From the NCBI RefSeq assembly GCF_051020765.1, contig NC_134933.1:18263461-18327460 (forward strand): 64,000 nt of DNA, read 5' to 3'. Shown here piece by piece: positions 21,705 to 31,900 of the stretch. The DNA is from Lasioglossum baleicum (lineage: Eukaryota > Arthropoda > Insecta > Hymenoptera > Halictidae). How positions within the stretch are numbered: position 1 is the first letter of the stretch; every line of letters starts with the position of its first letter. The position numbers were made by a program, and so were the translations under genes. Under the pieces are notes generated by a model. That model searched no databases and was not told the DNA's origin. It saw only the letters and a program-made list of their open reading frames with translations.

Positions 21705-23235
21705 CACAAATGACAAAGTTAGAAGATTAATCATATTTGATATTTCCCTTTTCGACAACAGCTTTGCAGAAATAAATCGGAATTGCGAGCATTCTTCGAT
21801 AACAAGTTTTTAATAATTGTAGCCACAATTCATCCCAATTCGATTTCAATCTCAATTTAACCTCATCGAAGCTAATTGTTAACTGTTCCTGCCTCGATAA
21901 TCCTACATTATTCTGTTCGGCCACTTCGGTTGAACTTCGTTCAGGAGGGAAAGCCATTAACCCTGATCGTTCGAGCATAATGCAATTAAAACCTCAAAAG
22001 TTATTAAGTATAAAGTTCTTCGAGTGTCCGCCGACCATTGGAGCACAGAGACTACAATCTCCGTGCTGGCTTTATTGTTTCACAATGAATCTCTCCCTCG
22101 ATTAAATGCGATAAATAGATGACGCACCCATTAATCCTTATGGTATATGAATACTTAAATAAATATTAAGCCACAAAATTCAATACAGTTCTTACTTATT
22201 TTTAATCCATAAGTGCTTTTACTACGAAAAGCATGTCTTCTTGACTTTACTTGATTTTGTGCATTTGTAATTTGGCTACAAAATGGGAAATTGTTTTGGT
22301 GTTGTTAGTAATAAATATCACATACTCTCAAAACCTAGAAAATAATTAAACCATATTGTTACCGTGAAGATTCAATATTGCATTTATTTGTTCATTATTT
22401 TATAAATCATAAGTTTTCCGTTGAACACTTTCCCATACAATACAACTAGAAATCTAAAAATTTTATTTTTCTACTAGCAAGTTGTCAAAGACAAAATTCA
22501 TTGCAGCTGCAAAGAAAATAATACAATTAGTTAAAAAATGATGCGAACGATAAAGGCGCAGAGAATAGTATTTGAGCGATAAACGCAGAGAATGAAATGT
22601 TAATTTTCGTTTCGCGAAGGGATCTGCGTGTGCACGCTCGTTAGCTCCTCGGAAAATCCTCGTTACCGTGGAACAGAGGTTCGAGGTGGGCTGCAATAGA
22701 CGTAAATAAGGCATTAAATATACGAGAAAATTATTTTTGCCCAGCGAGAGACCGAGTTTAAACTACGTCAGGGTGTCGTTCGCGAACGTAAGTCAACTTG
22801 GTGTAATTTCATAGCGTGGCAGCGCCATTGGAGAAATAAGCGTTCGGCGCCGCGTGCAGTTGATTGTGACGTATGATACTCGTACATTACGCACCTCGAG
22901 CTTCGTCTCGGTTTCGAGTTTCGACATTTTTCTCGGTGCTTTATTACACGCTCGAGATATTTCTGCTCCACTGCGATAAGTCCGCGGACAGAAAAAGAGA
23001 GAGAGAGAGAGAGAAAATGCTGGAGAGGGGAAAGCGCGCGACAGCGATGCGTGTGTGCTTGCAATTTACATTTTGCAATACAACGTGCACCTGTGTAGCA
23101 AATAGAACAACAGTTTCTGTCTCTGTGATACTGCAGACCGACGTGCAAACTAAATTTTATGATCTTCTCATTTTTAATCCTCGGAGTACCGACCTTCAGA
23201 AAACAGCGGTGGATCACAATTATCTAGTGTACATG
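21705..23235. other. No gene recognised
   Basis: AT-rich at about 22130-22520, moderate elsewhere. A (GA)n run lies at 22996-23014. The longest frames (149 codons minus at 22768-23217, 121 plus at 22873-23238) overlap in opposite directions across that run, and neither has a known domain. Confidence 0.45.
22996..23014. repeat. (GA)n microsatellite
   Basis: A short GA dinucleotide tract after GACAGAAAAA. It gives serine/leucine- or Arg/Glu-rich translations. Confidence 0.85.
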
Positions 23236-23274
23236 TAATCTTTATGCAAAACAAACATTTTCTGCATCAATTTC
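23236..23274 (+). repeat. hAT-like MITE, left-end fragment
   Basis: AATCTTTATGCAAAACAAAC followed by ATTTTCTGCATC matches the left subterminal module of the intact copy that begins 60 bp downstream. The first few terminal bases are lost. It may be a remnant of an older insertion at the same place. Confidence 0.5.
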
Positions 23275-23336
23275 GAGAAATAAATGACAGACTGACAATC
23301 TCATTGTATACTTAATCTTTCTATTTCTATCATAAC

Positions 23337-23537
23337 TAGACAGCGGATCTTTATGCAAAATAAAAATGTTCTGCATTTACTGTGGGCAGCAGGAATAAAA
23401 TAAAAATTGATTTCATCCCTTAACGACTTTGTTGCATTGGAAACAACATCACAATGTTCATAGATTTTTTAAATCTTTCATTGTTTTACATTTCGTCCGA
23501 CAAACTTATTCATAAATGCATAAAGATCCGCAGTCTA
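23337..23537. mobile_element. hAT-like MITE, 201 bp, perfect 8-bp target duplication
   Basis: The left end is TAGACAGCGGATCTTTATGC and the right end is the reverse complement of TAGACTGCGGATCTTTATGC, so only one of the first 20 bases differs. The element is flanked on both sides by ATCATAAC (23329-23336 and 23538-23545). The left module continues AAAATAAAAATGTTCTGCAT; the right, read inward, continues ATTTATGAATAAG. There is no coding capacity. This is the reference copy for the family here. TAG termini and the 8-bp duplication place it in the hAT superfamily by general rule; the autonomous partner is not in the window. Confidence 0.92.
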
Positions 23538-23553
23538 ATCATAACTACATAAA

Positions 23554-23590
23554 GTCCACAATTTATTTATTACTTACTTTTTATTTAGTG
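23554..23590 (-). repeat. Decayed relative of the hAT-like right end
   Basis: CATAAAGTCCACAATTTATT followed by TATTACTT closely matches CATAAAATCCACGATTTATT at 27040. Both look like a variant of the family end in which CGCAGTCTA has become CACGATTTA. It lies just outside the intact copy. Confidence 0.4.
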
Positions 23591-23711
23591 GGGTAGTTTC
23601 AGTCACCATTTTGTTCAATTCAAATTTGTCCATTAATAAGTTAAATCTCCAAATTTCTTTGCTCACTTTCGTGAGTTTGCATAGTTATAAACTATTGCCT
23701 CGATGCGTTAA

Positions 23712-23775
23712 ATCGACGTGAATCTTTTTTATCTTCATCTAGAGACTTCAGCTCATTTTATTAAATTTTTCTTTT
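23712..23775 (+). repeat. Dispersed repeat D, short copy
   Basis: GAATCTTTTTTATCTTCATC followed by TAGAGACTTCAGCTCATTTT matches ordered blocks at 56412 and 60781. Only the first half of the family is present. Class unknown. Confidence 0.55.
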
Positions 23776-23840
23776 TGTACGAACAACTTATTTTGCAATG
23801 CCAGAAATTTTTATTCTATAAATTACATGTCAACGTTCGA

Positions 23841-25366
23841 GAGGGTTTGAGAATTTTAAATAAGTGTCGAGGTATATAGGGGTGGTAAGTTCGAATTAAA
23901 AAATTTGTAGACACATCAGACCAATCTAGTGGTGACGCTAGAAATGACACGAATGACAACAACCATAGATGTCGATAAAGCAGCTCACCCTTTACTGTCC
24001 CCATCGTATCGATGCGGCAGAATTCTTTCTTAGGGGGTAATTTCTTTTTTTACCGCCAGCGACCCGCGCGGTGAGGGTTGGTACTACATGACGGAATCCT
24101 TTTTTTCAACCCCTAGTGACTTTTCCAGAAAGAACAACCACCAAAAAGTTTTAATCATTTTATTTCTTTCCTAGCTGGAACTGCAAATTGGAAATTATTC
24201 CTCACTCCACACTAGTTTATTATCGATTCATTTCATTTAAATTTCTATGCTTGAAATATAATTTCTTTGCTATCCTTAATCTATTACGAGATTAATATTG
24301 ATTCTTGAATTGTGAGTGTACTGAAAAAATTATAAGATGTCCAAATAGATTGTTTTATTTTATTCGCCCCTAGAATCGGGCAACCACGCATTCTCCGATG
24401 AATAACAGGCAGACGGATCCCGTTGAAGGGTTAACCGCCCCTAATATACATAATACTAACTCCTAGGGGTAGGCAACCTAATAGGCAATTATGTCACTTT
24501 GGTATCGTAGTGCTGTAACGTTGTTGCTCGGATAACCCTGCTCCTGAAATTGCCCCTCTAGTGTTAACATTCTGAAATTATGTTATTAATGTTACTAAAC
24601 GTGACATTTTCTGATAAATACTTTTCTGATACTTTCATAATTAATATAATTGGCTCACAGGATCATCGTGGGTGCCTTTCCCTTCATTTTCAATTATATT
24701 TCTCTGAATCTGTATTCTTTTTACAAGATCATTTGTCTCTGTCTTAATCGCAATCATGTTCTCAGTTTCGTGCCATGAAATTTAGGGTTTCAAAGCTATA
24801 GAAACTGCAGACACCTTTTACTAGTCTCCAAGCTGCAGGAAACGTGCCGTTACCCACGTCATTAGGATCACGATCGAGATATAGGCTCGATGAGCAAGAT
24901 CGCATCAGACTAAACTATCTTTTCCTGTGATGTCCTCGCAAGATACCCTGACGAGAATATATATATCTGTAAAAGCAGAGAAAAGGAGCAGGCGTAATGG
25001 CACCGGCTTTTTATTAGGCTGACTGGAACCCTTCATTATGTGGAACACCTTTTGTCCATCAAGGATGGACCCGCTGCATCTTCTACAGAGGGAAAAAGGG
25101 CAAAAGGGACGAAGGAATCCTCGCGACGGAGGAAAACCGTTGCGTTTGAGCCGCCGACAAAGCCCATTCATTCCGACTGTCTTAATGACGGGATCGTTAA
25201 TCCCCTGATCACCGATGGCCTCGCGTTTTTAGGCGATCCCATGACTTCTGCCGACTCGTTAACGGAGAAACGCCGACTGGACAATTTTTTCGACCTTCCA
25301 GGGTTCGTTACAGACTGGTATTTCTTTAAATACGTTCGGTTATTCCATCATCAATGCGAAATCCGT
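23841..25366. other. No gene recognised
   Basis: Mostly AT-rich, with a few GC-richer spots (24050-24080, 24410-24480, 25050-25260). Opposing frames of 88 and 122 codons overlap at about 24905-25408. The plus-strand frame runs into the MITE fragment starting at 25371, so its C-terminus is repeat-derived. Confidence 0.45.
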
Positions 25367-25370
25367 TTAA

Positions 25371-25520
25371 CCCTTAGCACTCGAATGGCGACTCTGAGGC
25401 GCCACTAGAAATTGCTGTACCATTATTCAAAATATTATTTACATTATGAAATGTGACGGTATCTAATCAGTTACTAAACATGTAAGTATTGTATGAGGTA
25501 TTATACCAATTTATGAAGGG
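25371..25520 (+). mobile_element. piggyBac-like MITE family 1, right-truncated copy
   Basis: TTAA (25367-25370) is followed by CCCTTAGCACTCGAATGGCG and GACTCTGAGGCGCCACTAGA, matching 38234. The later blocks ATTATTCAAAATATTATTTA and GTATTGTATGAGGTATTA match the reverse complement of the 54029 copy better than 38234, so at least two interior variants exist. The match fades near 25520 and no right terminus is found. Confidence 0.75.
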
Positions 25521-26651
25521 AAATAAATTTTCAAAAATAAAAATTTTATTTTGGAATATAATGTACATATTGTAATTATTTCCTCGGACCTTAATTTATC
25601 CGGGCTGTTTGTCTCCCGATCAAGCCGGTTAACCGAGGTCCTACTGCACTAATCTGTTTGAGGTTTTAGAAAAATCTAAATTGCACCGTTACAACATGGT
25701 CCAATAATAAAAAAGTTATCGTCTTTTCAAGAGTGTCCGAATATTATTGCGGGCGAAATAATGAGAGAATTATGAGAAAGAATTGGATCACTCCCATCGC
25801 TACTACAAACAAATTCGAACCAGGGTGGAAGATCTCCCGGTCGTAGTCATCGACAGGGTGACACGAGGTTTCCAGTAGGCGTAACATAATAGTCGTTACA
25901 TAATGTATTCGCATACATATAGTGTCTGGTCGTTATCGTGGTAGTCGGTCGTTCCTTGAAGGGCTGTCAGGTGAGAGAGGGCCCTCGAGCGCAGGGAAAT
26001 AGGAGTGCTATCGGGGTGAGAAAGGCGGGACAAGTGGGTGGGCGAAAAGGGACGAAAGGGCCGAAGTGAGAAACCCCGGTGAGAGCAACGGAGACAGTGA
26101 TAAGGGGATGACGATGAAGGAAAGGGAAAGAGAGGGGGTGGAAACGGGGGGTGGTGGTGGTGGTGGTGGTGGTGGAGAGGAGAGGGCTCTCGGCTTTCGC
26201 GAGTATTATCTTGTCAGCGCGGATAACGACACCTCGGCGTCGTTCTACAGCCCTCATCAATTATAAATCCCGGCTACCTCTTACTACCAATCGCGATATC
26301 CCTATCCGAAGACCCGCAATCGCAGATCGAGACGTCTCATTATCTCGCTAGTCGGCCATTGCGGTCCCGCCACACATACACCCTGCCGAAATTGAGGGAA
26401 CGCAGCCGATCGTCAGTTGCATCGTCGATGCAGTTCGTCTAGGGCGGCTTCTACCCAGAGATCGAGATTGATCACAGCGCGACCATGTCATCAAAATTTC
26501 AACGCGTGTGTGGGTGACGTTACCGGTCCTGGCTGACACCGCACAATGTTGCTTGATGCAAGATTATCATCAGAGTTTCAAATACACATCTTCACTATCT
26601 TTCCTTTTTAAACAAGTACTATTCGATCGTGTATGCCTCGATTAACCTCTT
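25521..26651. other. No gene recognised; purine-rich patch
   Basis: AT-rich to about 25800, then GC/purine-rich (25960-26200) with a (GGT)n tract. Frames here are glycine- or threonine-rich because of that tract. Nothing recognisable. Confidence 0.45.
26150..26174. repeat. (GGT)8 microsatellite
   Basis: A near-perfect GGT/GTG run after GGGGGG. It produces polyglycine, polyvaline or polythreonine in the three overlapping open frames. Confidence 0.9.
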
Positions 26652-27005
26652 CCCCAGCAGTGCTATCAAATAGAAATATAGTTTTCCTCTTGATAATTTT
26701 TTAGCACATTACCGACCGGTGATTATTGCATAATTTTGAAAAATCTATGCTACATGGCTAAACACTTTTTAATGGAACCTTCAATAGCGACAGCAAGTTT
26801 CATCGTGAACTAATAACTCGCCCTCAATAACGTCATCTAATAGTTCCATTGGAGATTGCAATGTGAAAGAAAATTTCTAGGCTTTCTTTTGGTATAACGC
26901 AATCATTGAAAATCCTATTAATAGGCTTCCGGTAGGTAAAGTGTTAATTTACTCACATTCTCCCCAAACAAATGGAAATGTATTTTTCCTGTTGATAATT
27001 TTAAT
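26652..27005. repeat. Flanking direct repeat around the family-2 MITE
   Basis: The segment just left of the MITE (about 26652-26700: AATAGAAATATAGTTTTCCT then CTTGATAATTTTTTA) recurs just right of it (about 26958-27005: AATGGAAATGTATTTTTCCT then GTTGATAATTTTAA). This is longer than a target duplication, so it points to a local tandem duplication containing the insertion site, or to capture of flank by the element. Confidence 0.6.
26701..26947 (+). mobile_element. piggyBac-like MITE family 2, complete copy
   Basis: The element begins TTAG-CACATTACCGACCGG and ends CCGGTAGGTAAAGTG-TTAA. The termini are imperfect inverted repeats of about 16 bp. TTAA is intact on the right and TTAG on the left. 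It aligns along its length with 35139-35377, sharing ATGGCTAAACACTTTTTAAT and AATCCTATTAATAGGC. TTAA target duplication points to the piggyBac superfamily; there is no coding capacity. Confidence 0.82.
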
Positions 27006-27031
27006 CGTACAAGAAATAACAAAACGTTCTC

Positions 27032-27065
27032 ACAAATGCATAAAATCCACGATTTATTTATTACT
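27032..27065 (-). repeat. hAT-like right-end relative, decayed
   Basis: ACAAATGCATAAAATCCACG followed by ATTTATTTATTACTT matches the right-end module ATAAATGCATAAAATCC of the family and the fragment at 23554. The final CGCAGTCTA is not preserved. Confidence 0.45.
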
Positions 27066-27781
27066 TTGGAAAGTAATTCGGTAGGAGTTAAACATCCCTG
27101 AAAAATTAGCACATTGTATAGACACAAAGTCATGAATATATGTTCATATCATACTATGTGTTGAGAATATGTATTTATATTGATATCCAGTGTCAAAGTG
27201 GATTTCCTTTCTTAAAAAGAAACTTTGATGTTCTTTTTCGGGGGGGAATCAATGCTTCAATACACGTATACATATTTATCATGTGGTTGTTTCCGTACTA
27301 CTGCAGGTAAAAAGTTAATACATATTCCTTTGATTCGTTGGTTGATTTTACCATAAAGGATATTTTAATATGATCATCTGCGCTCTCCGCACGAGTGGGC
27401 AAAGCAACGGGATAGGCATATCGGCTTCGAGATCGGCTTTTCTTCATTTCGAGAACGAAAAGGTCCGAGATTGCCGCCATTTCCCAGTGGAGCACCTTTG
27501 ATAAGGAAGCTCCGAAGATTTATGTCCTCGGTAACCCCTCCTCCCGCTTTTCCATCTCTCATTTTCAATCTCATTCCGCCATTTACGTATATCAAAGACT
27601 TTTTTATTACATCTTTATCCGTACACAATAATTCCGGCGTACATAATATAATCGGACCAATACGTTCTCATTAGAAATGCGATCGAACGTTTCTCGAATT
27701 AGGATTTAGGCGAATATGGATTTTTATGGACTGAGCCGTAAATATATTATCAAGAAGGTTTTGACAGAAATGCTTAGCTTT
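27066..27781. other. No gene recognised
   Basis: AT-rich, with a G-run near 27240. Overlapping frames of 65-84 codons on opposite strands lie at about 27298-27674, with no recognisable domain. Confidence 0.45.
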
Positions 27782-27819
27782 TTTATAAGGTGGGTTCTGA
27801 ACCACCTTGGGCACCACAG
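27782..27819 (-). repeat. 38-bp dispersed motif, copy 2 (inverted)
   Basis: On the minus strand it reads CTGTGGTGCCCAAGGTGGTT then CAGAACCCACCTTATAAA, with 36 of 38 bases matching 362-399. Here AAGGTGGTTC-A-GAACCCACCTT forms an imperfect hairpin. Flanks are unrelated to the other copy. Confidence 0.6.
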
Positions 27820-29029
27820 TTTAAATGGCACATGGAATATTCCCAGAGGTGCCGGCGTACCCAATGGATTTATTTATAAACATGTGTATATACAAAAACA
27901 ATCTTTCACCCTCTGTAAGTAACTGTATGACTTCCTAAAGAAGTACGTTAAAAATAGTTATGTAGAACAAATATAAACATTTCAACACAACCTTGCACGG
28001 CAGTGTTGCAAAAGTCTGCCAAAATTCCTCTGGTTTGCTAAAAAGTGAAACTGGCACGCACAGTGGTAAATAACATGTTGTGCCTCGTTTTTTACGGTAC
28101 CATCTAAACGGCCGCAATCACGCGACACAGAAATAATATAAAAAGGCTATAGTATGTCGTCAGGGGGGGATGATAAAGAAGGGAGTCCTCCCTGATTTTT
28201 GCTCGTCGAACAGTCTGCGTGTATTTACATAAAAGGGCGAGTCGTTGGAATTTTTAAATCAAATTCCTTATCGGACAAGCAGGAGGTCGCGCAAAGGAAA
28301 GATCGTGAACGGGTGTGCGCGGGGGTTCGCAGAGGGTTGGTCGGGTCGGTACAGGATCTGGGGATGATGCGACAGTGCGAAAAAGGTGAGTCTCTATCCA
28401 CGAAGCAGGAAGAGGTAACGAGCTCGTTCCTTCTCCACCGATTTTCCTGAAATACCCCTCCCCCCTTCTCAATCCTCCCCCGTTTCACCCTCTTGCCCCG
28501 AAACGCCCCTCTGTTTCTCTTTCTTCTTGTTTGTCGTTTCTTTATTCCGTCTCTGTCCTTGTAACTTTCCGAGTCAACAACCGCGCGGGAAACGAGAAGA
28601 TGATAAGAAAAATACACCCTTCTCGAGGTTATTTGCGGCCGAACAAGTATGGCTGTTAAAACCGATGGAGAAAAATAATAATTGTCCCTGGCATGACGGA
28701 GCAAAAAATATCGACGTCGTCGCTCGAACAATTCGAATTGTTGTAATTGTTCCTGGTTCCACTCTCCACGGCCGTTGAATTCGAATTTTCATGCTGTTAC
28801 TGCGGACAGGGTCCAAAATTTAGTCTCGGAAGAAAACCCCATTTTCATGTTGATTAAAATGTTAAGCATGGTCTCCTCGTAGAAATACATCATATATTAG
28901 TCTTGGAGAGAATAAAATGAGTAGATTAATCTGTTGTGATTTCATTATCTGAAAACATATTTATATTACACGAAATGGTAAATTTGAACTAGTATTTTAT
29001 TGACTTATTCTCAATTGATAATGAAACAA
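27820..29029. other. No gene recognised; pyrimidine-rich tract
   Basis: A pyrimidine-rich plus strand at about 28440-28540 (C and T runs) generates the Arg/Lys/Gly-rich 168-codon minus frame (28225-28731). That frame overlaps opposing frames and has no domain signature. AT-rich after about 28850. Confidence 0.45.
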
Positions 29030-29560
29030 TCTGCAAAGCTAAACAGGTATAAATATTCTTCTTTGTCGAATGGAAATGTCCACCGAGGCAGTCAGTATTT
29101 TTCTAATTCTTTTTTCTATCGATTGATCCTCAGAAAGGTAGATTTGTCTACAAACTTGAACAGGTGTTAAATATTCTTCTTTGTTTAATAAAAATGTCTG
29201 TTGTGGCAGTGAGTACTTTCTAATTTCTCTTTCTATACATGTTTAGCGTCATTATGAAAAAATTAAGGTTGTATGAGTGTTAAAAATTGTTCCTTGTGAA
29301 GAAAAATATTTCTGTCCAATGAGTACTTCAAAAAAATTGCTCTTCCTATTTTTATAGATTTTAACGAAAACGAGTGGAAATGTTTGGTAACGAGGGTGGC
29401 AGAAGGGTTGAGGCTGTACGAGTTAAAACTTGTGTTTCTCATTAAGAAAACTATTTATCGGTCCAATGAGTATTTCTCAAATCATTTTTCCTATTTATTT
29501 CGAGTGTCTTTAACGAGAACGGGTAGAAATTTTTGGTAACAGGGGAGGAAGCATCGGTAG
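29030..29560. repeat. Degenerate tandem array, four units
   Basis: Units begin near 29043, 29160, 29270 and 29412. They share ordered blocks: AACAGGT-TAAATATTCTTCT in the first two, a GTT-AAAA-TTGT-TTC block in the last two, and in all four a GGCAGTCAGTATTT / GGCAGTGAGTACTT / CCAATGAGTACTTC / CCAATGAGTATTTC block followed by TTTTTCCTAT-like sequence. The last two also share AACGA-AACG-GTGGAAAT-TTTGGTAAC. Non-coding, strongly diverged. Confidence 0.65.
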
Positions 29561-31254
29561 CCAGTGTGTTTTCGTTAACGAGACGTTGATACTCGGAGAT
29601 TCCTTATTTAATATGCATTACCGGTGGACTCGATTCAGCGGCGTTTTCCTCCGGTCGTTATGAAAATTGTTGAAAAGTAGGAAATCTCGAGTAGGGGCGG
29701 GCACACCGGGAGCCCGTGAGAAATAATTCCGCGATTATTCTAGGTTAAGTTGTAACAGCGGGGCCCGGCGTGGCCTCTTCGAAGAGATGGCCATCCATAT
29801 TTATAACCGGGGCTCGCCGGTGAATTCATCAGCAGTTCCTCCTATAACGATTAACCCGCTCCGTCGCGGGTCTCCGCGCCGAATTAATAAATGCCACGTT
29901 GCTTCTTTCCTGCTCCTTGGTTACATAATCGGCATTATAACTTTCAACTGTGGCCGGGAGGAAATTTTCTATTAAATTTCATGCCCCCTTGTAAATACCG
30001 TTTTAATTAACCCGTCCCCGATTCGACCAATTTTAATTGAAGTATCCATTAAACGAGTCCTTCATGCACGGCCGCCGTAATTTCACCCCCATCTCGATCC
30101 CACCGGCAGACAGAAATAGAAAGAAAAATAATATCCTCCCTCCGAACACACCGCGCCGCGCTTCGAATTTCTAAAGTGTACAATATACACTTTGTTCACC
30201 TCGCAGATATCTCGCAACCTGGTTTTACCACCAAACACCACTGGATTATTTATCCACCAGCCTTAATCCCGCAACTGGGCTTTCGGAATTGTCTCGTATA
30301 ATGCAACGATTCGATAAATATAGTCATTCTTCATTTTTACTGGATCGGTAAAAGGAGACAAATGTTTCTTTATAAAATAGATGTGTGGATACAGGGCCGG
30401 TCTCCTCTATAGAGGGGCCTGTGTGTCATAAAAATATAAGTAAAATCCAATAAGTTCTGACAAGAAATTGTATGCGATGTATATAATCTTGTAGGCCCCT
30501 GAAATGCTGCATCCCGCCGTACTGGGAATAGATTTTTCTTTACGCCATGAGAAAGCTTAGAGGTCCGGCATTCAAAGCTTGACACAGTCTCCAGCCAATC
30601 CGGAAGTCAGCCATCCCGGCGAACGCGTTTATCGTGTCGTTAATCGTTTCTGTGGGTGGCTTTAAATTTTAACGGGTTAATTCCCCCCTCCTGTAGCCCT
30701 CGAGGGTTCTAGAGGTTGGTCAACCCTTTGGCCACGAAAGGAAGGAAGGAAGGAAGGAAGATCGTCGCCCCGGCAAAGGGTCGGCTAGGTTTTGTCTGGT
30801 GCTTTCGGCGGTGAGTTTAACGGGGTTTCGCTGGTCGCCGGATCGAGGGGTTCAGGCTAGACAGAGAGAGAAGGAGAAAGAGAGAGAGAGAGAGGTGGTT
30901 TAGCGAGTTACGAGCAATTGCCCACCGCCATTCTGCGCCATTGCTTCGTTCTTTAACCGACCAGCCACTTTCTCACCCCCTAAGACCGGGCCTCCTATCC
31001 GGCTAGGCAGGGGACTTGATAGAAACCGGCGAAAATTGCGTGATTAACTGACAACCGTCTCCCCCGGTTCATCAGTGCGCTCCTGCGACCGCGAGGATCG
31101 CCGTGCCTCCGGGTTATTTGGCCCTGGACAATCCTGATGGACCACGTGTCCTGCCACGAACACGTTCACACCATAGGCCAACGATAGCTGCATCCTCTTC
31201 CTGCAGCCTCATTGCGGTTCGTTCGATTTTCTCGAGAATGCATAACGTTATTAC
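29561..31254. other. No gene recognised
   Basis: Mostly moderate GC. Two short tracts are visible: (GAAG)n and a (GA)n run at about 30864-30895. At 29771-29786 TGGCCTCTTCGAAGAG occurs; the same 16-mer is found at 31361. Short frames only. Confidence 0.45.
30736..30760. repeat. (GAAG)n microsatellite
   Basis: Five to six GAAG/GGAA units in a row after GCCAC, ending before ATCGTCG. Confidence 0.9.
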
Positions 31255-31345
31255 CAGACTGCGGATTTTATGCATTTATGACAAAAATGGCCACGTGCAA
31301 TTTAAAGCAGTGGACGAATTACGAAGATTTAAGGACATCATTGCA
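31255..31345 (+). repeat. hAT-like MITE, single end
   Basis: CAGACTGCGGATTTTATGCA followed by TTTATGACAAAAATGG, CAATTTAAAGCAGTGGA and ATTTAAGGACATCA parallels the reverse complement of the right half of the 15197 copy. The 8 bases before it (GTTATTAC) fit the family's target pattern. No opposite end is found, so the copy is truncated. It also explains the RLRILCIYDKN peptide of the 31103-31360 frame. Confidence 0.75.
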
Positions 31346-31362
31346 TTAATTTCGGATTAATG

Positions 31363-31378
31363 GCCTCTTCGAAGAGGC
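31363..31378. other. Perfect 16-bp palindrome
   Basis: GCCTCTTCGAAGAGGC reads the same on both strands. TGGCCTCTTCGAAGAG from it recurs at 29771-29786. It could be a protein-binding dyad or chance. Confidence 0.5.
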
Positions 31379-31794
31379 TCTTCCGTTTTCAATATTTTCT
31401 CGTGATTCAAAATTCGATTTCAAGAGTACCGCGATTGATGGTACGCGGAGGTTATTGTTCCCTGTTGCCAGCGTCCTTTTCTTCCCATCCAGACGCGCCG
31501 TAGATCGAATTATCCGACAGCCACGAAATTACGAGAACGGAATCAGCAGGAGCGAAACGAGGCGCGAAACTTAATATAGATAATCCGCGGTTGATTGGTT
31601 CAATTAAAGGTGTCCAGACGAGTTCAGACGAGTCGCGGGAGTGCGTATTGAACTGTTCCCTCTATCGTAATTTCATTGCGATCTGAGAACCGAGCGAGGT
31701 TTCTAAGAGATTTTAACGCGACTTGCAGCGAACCAGCCATATTTGGAATTACGTGTTCGGAAATGATTAAGAATTGAGTGGAGAATTTTCGTTT
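31379..31794. other. No gene recognised
   Basis: Moderate-GC DNA with only short frames. Nothing recognisable. Confidence 0.4.
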
Positions 31795-31900
31795 TTCTTC
31801 AATCTGTTGCAATTGCGGTAGACAAATATTTTTTTGCTCCAGTCTGTTGCAATTGCGGTAGAGAATTTCTATTCCGCTCCACTCTGTTGCGATCAAGTCT
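31795..31900. repeat. Tandem repeat, about 48-bp unit, 2-3 copies
   Basis: CTGTTGCAATTGCGGTAGA occurs at about 31803 and 31844. A third partial unit begins CTCTGTTGCGATC at about 31882. Spacers ACAAATATTTTTTTGCTCCA and GAATTTCTATTCCGCTCCA are also alike. The minus-strand frames here show the period as repeated Asn/Cys/Leu/Gln-rich peptide. Confidence 0.8.

Noticed and set aside
28225..28731. 168-codon minus-strand frame rich in Arg, Lys and Gly
   Set aside because: Composition follows from the pyrimidine-rich plus strand at 28440-28540, and opposing frames overlap it.
15293..31360. Shared peptide RLRILCIYDKN...VQFK in frames at 15.3-15.5 kb (minus) and 31.1-31.4 kb (plus), looking like a protein family
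   Set aside because: Both frames run through the right half of the hAT-like MITE; the similarity is at DNA level and includes non-coding terminus sequence, so it is repeat translation, not a gene family.
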